In this document: positions 62,295-64,000 of the stretch, piece after piece
Numbering within the stretch: the stretch's first letter is position 1
How the letters are laid out: the number at the start of each line of letters is the position of its first letter
Notes under the pieces: model-generated
Seen by the model: only the letters and a program-made list of their open reading frames with translations
Told to the model about the DNA's origin: nothing
Databases searched by the model: none
From: Pseudomonas fontis
GTDB lineage: Bacteria; Pseudomonadota; Gammaproteobacteria; Pseudomonadales; Pseudomonadaceae
Direction of reading: 5' to 3'
DNA length: 64,000 bases
Assembly: GCF_028656955.1 (NCBI RefSeq)
Contig: NZ_JAMDGY010000011.1
Span: 62,001-126,000 of the forward strand
Program-made: the position numbers and the translations under genes

Positions 62295-63947
62295 TTAGAA
62301 CGGCCAGTTCGGTGTCGCGCGTTGCACCAGGGCCGCCACGTCCACGCCACGCGGCAATACCCCGTAAACCCGGCCACTGCCGCCCAAGCGGCTGGCGATA
62401 AAGGCATCGCTGACGGCCGCGTTGCCTGCCTCCAGCAGCAGCTTGGCCTGCAAGCCCACGGCAATATCCTCGGTCAGTTGCCGGGCGCGGTACTGAATGT
62501 CGCCGGTGTCGGCGAAGGCACTTTTCAGGTTGCCGATATGCGCGGCCAAACGCGGGTCGCCGTGCCCGTCGCCCAGTTCTGCGAACAACGAGTCCAGCAC
62601 GCCGGGCTCCTTGGACAGCGCTCGCAGCACATCCAGGCACTGTACGTTGCCCGAGCCTTCCCAAGTCGAGTTCACCGGTGCCTCACGGTACAGGCGCGGC
62701 AGGATGCTTTCTTCCACATAGCCGGCCCCGCCCATGCATTCGGCGGCTTCGTTGATCATTGCCGGGGCGCGCTTGCAGATCCAGTATTTGCCCACTGCCG
62801 TGATCAAGCGGGCAAAGCGCGCCTGGTGCGGATCGTCCGGCTGGTCCAGGGCATGACCCATGCGCAGGCTCAGCGCCAGCGCCGCTTCGCTTTCCAGGGC
62901 CAGGTCCGCCAGCACGTTCTGCATCAACGGTTGCTCGGCCAGCACCCGGCCACCCACCGTACGGTGCGCGCAGTGGTGCGCTGCCTGGGTCAGGGCCTGG
63001 CGCATCAGCGCGCTGGAGCCGACCATGCAATCAAAACGGGTCATCGCGACCATCTCGATGATGGTCGGCACACCGCGCCCCTCTTCACCGATCATCCACG
63101 CCAACGCACCACGGAACTCGACCTCGCTGGAGGCGTTGGAACAGTTGCCGAGCTTGTTCTTCAGGCGCTGGATATAGAACTGGTTGCGCTGGTCGTCCGG
63201 GCGATGGCGCGGCAACAGGAAGCAGCTCAAGCCCTTGTCCGTCTGCGCAAGGGTCAGGAAGGCATCACACATCGGCGCCGAGCAGAACCATTTGTGCCCC
63301 ACCAACTCGTACGCCTGCCCCGGCCCTGGCGCCCCCACCGGGTAGGCCCGGGTGGTGTTGGCACGCACATCGGTGCCGCCTTGTTTCTCGGTCATGGCCA
63401 TGCCCAGGGTGACCCCGGCCTTGTGCCGGTCGCCCACGTTGCGCGGGTCGTACTCGGTCGCCAGCACCTTGGGCAGCCAGTACTCGGCCAGCTCCGGTTG
63501 CAGCTTGAGCGCCGGCACGGCGGCGAATGTCATGGTCAGTGGGCAGCCGCTACCGGCTTCGGCCTGGCTGTGCAGGTAGGTCATTGCCGCCCGGGCCACA
63601 TGGGCCCCGGCGCGCGGGTCGGTCCAGGGCAGGGACGGCAGGCCATGCTCGATCGCCGTGCGCATCAGCTCGTGATAGGCCGGGTGAAACTCCACCAGGT
63701 CGATGCGATGCCCGTAACGGTCATGGCTGACGAAGCGCGGTTTGTTCTCATTGGCCAGGAAGCCCGCCGCCATTAGCGGCCCCCCAGCCAACGCACCATA
63801 GGCGTCGATCCGCGATTCGGCCCACCCCGCACCATAGCGCCGCGACCATTCCTGCAAGGGCAGGTCGATGCGATACAGGTTGCACCCGTCCAGTGACGGC
63901 GGCTGGTTGGTGACTTCGTGGGTTTCAGCGTACTGGTGCAGGTTCAT
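62295..63947 (-). CDS. aidB: AidB-like acyl-CoA dehydrogenase family protein
   Basis: This 550-aa flavoprotein resembles E. coli AidB (541 aa), a member of the acyl-CoA dehydrogenase superfamily induced by alkylation damage. It has the N-terminal TEKQGGTDVRANTTRAYPVG segment (FAD/substrate loop), MTRFDCMVGSSALMRQALTQAAHH helices, and the C-terminal NSTWEGSGNVQCLDVLRAL motif. E. coli AidB binds FAD and DNA and may destroy alkylating agents; its substrate here is unknown. It lies upstream of amn by 32 bp in the same direction, so transcript read-through is possible. Confidence 0.9.
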   Translation of the reverse strand: MNLHQYAETHEVTNQPPSLDGCNLYRIDLPLQEWSRRYGAGWAESRIDAYGALAGGPLMAAGFLANENKPRFVSHDRYGHRIDLVEFHPAYHELMRTAIEHGLPSLPWTDPRAGAHVARAAMTYLHSQAEAGSGCPLTMTFAAVPALKLQPELAEYWLPKVLATEYDPRNVGDRHKAGVTLGMAMTEKQGGTDVRANTTRAYPVGAPGPGQAYELVGHKWFCSAPMCDAFLTLAQTDKGLSCFLLPRHRPDDQRNQFYIQRLKNKLGNCSNASSEVEFRGALAWMIGEEGRGVPTIIEMVAMTRFDCMVGSSALMRQALTQAAHHCAHRTVGGRVLAEQPLMQNVLADLALESEAALALSLRMGHALDQPDDPHQARFARLITAVGKYWICKRAPAMINEAAECMGGAGYVEESILPRLYREAPVNSTWEGSGNVQCLDVLRALSKEPGVLDSLFAELGDGHGDPRLAAHIGNLKSAFADTGDIQYRARQLTEDIAVGLQAKLLLEAGNAAVSDAFIASRLGGSGRVYGVLPRGVDVAALVQRATPNWPF

Positions 63948-64000
63948 CGGGGGCTCCCTGGCAAGATCCGGTCGTGACTGAAAAGTCAGTGAATCACGCC

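Overview
The window is about 64 kb of high-GC chromosome from a gamma-proteobacterium. Gene content and protein sequences place it in Pseudomonas, most like the P. putida group. The evidence is a short Fur without the C-terminal CXXC, a tmRNA tag ANDENYEGYALAA, REP elements of Pseudomonas type, the lldR-lldP lactate locus, RhlE, AidB and a VasX-type toxin. No phage, integrase, transposase, CRISPR array, rRNA or tRNA was found. Most genes look like conserved core genes, with a few accessory inserts.

Layout. 0-6.4 kb: stress and housekeeping block with dnaK (5' end only) and grpE, each behind a sigma-32 promoter, recN behind a LexA box, fur, bamE, ratA, a sodium:solute symporter and smpB. 6.5-15.6 kb: lactate locus with lldR reading left and lldP-lutA-lutB-lutC-dldII reading right, plus a small secreted protein. 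15.7-22.5 kb: ssrA (tmRNA), a methyltransferase, a YdiJ-type FAD/Fe-S dehydrogenase divergent from a LysR regulator, and an aromatic amino acid permease. 22.7-28 kb: an MDR dehydrogenase, then an iron cell-surface signalling module (Fur box, ECF sigma, FecR-like anti-sigma, STN-containing TonB receptor). 28-34.1 kb: a large autotransporter, an OmpR-type response regulator in the same direction, and a divergent 7TM sensor kinase. 34-43 kb: HAD phosphatase, tesB, GNAT, a second Fur-box TonB receptor, a periplasmic histidine phosphatase coupled to a PAP2 phosphatase, a half-size EamA protein, an HDAC-family deacetylase and an HI0933-type flavoprotein. 43-49 kb: rhlE, then a putative type VI secretion toxin (VasX N-terminal domain) overlapping a DUF6708 membrane protein that may be its immunity protein, and yedA. 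49-64 kb: mostly housekeeping genes (two Lrp-type regulators, DEDDh exonuclease, NYN nuclease, DUF2076, EEP phosphatase, hrpB, fieF, rluE, amn, aidB), interrupted by a REP-derived 47-bp tandem array and a structured intergenic region with an orphan minus-strand terminator.

How the genes work together. The lactate locus encodes uptake (LldP), Fe-S L-lactate oxidation (LutABC) and FAD/Fe-S D-lactate oxidation (Dld-II), with an LldR-like operator and a Hfq/Crc-like CA motif in the lldP leader. SmpB and tmRNA form one ribosome-rescue system but are separated by the lactate locus. Fur is encoded at 2.9 kb, and Fur-like boxes precede both iron-receptor systems. Features most worth a second look are the toxin/DUF6708 pair with its AT-rich junction, the two-component/autotransporter cluster, the possible leader RNA or sRNA at 59.1-59.3 kb, the REP-derived tandem array and the perfect 44-bp palindrome after the lactate operon.
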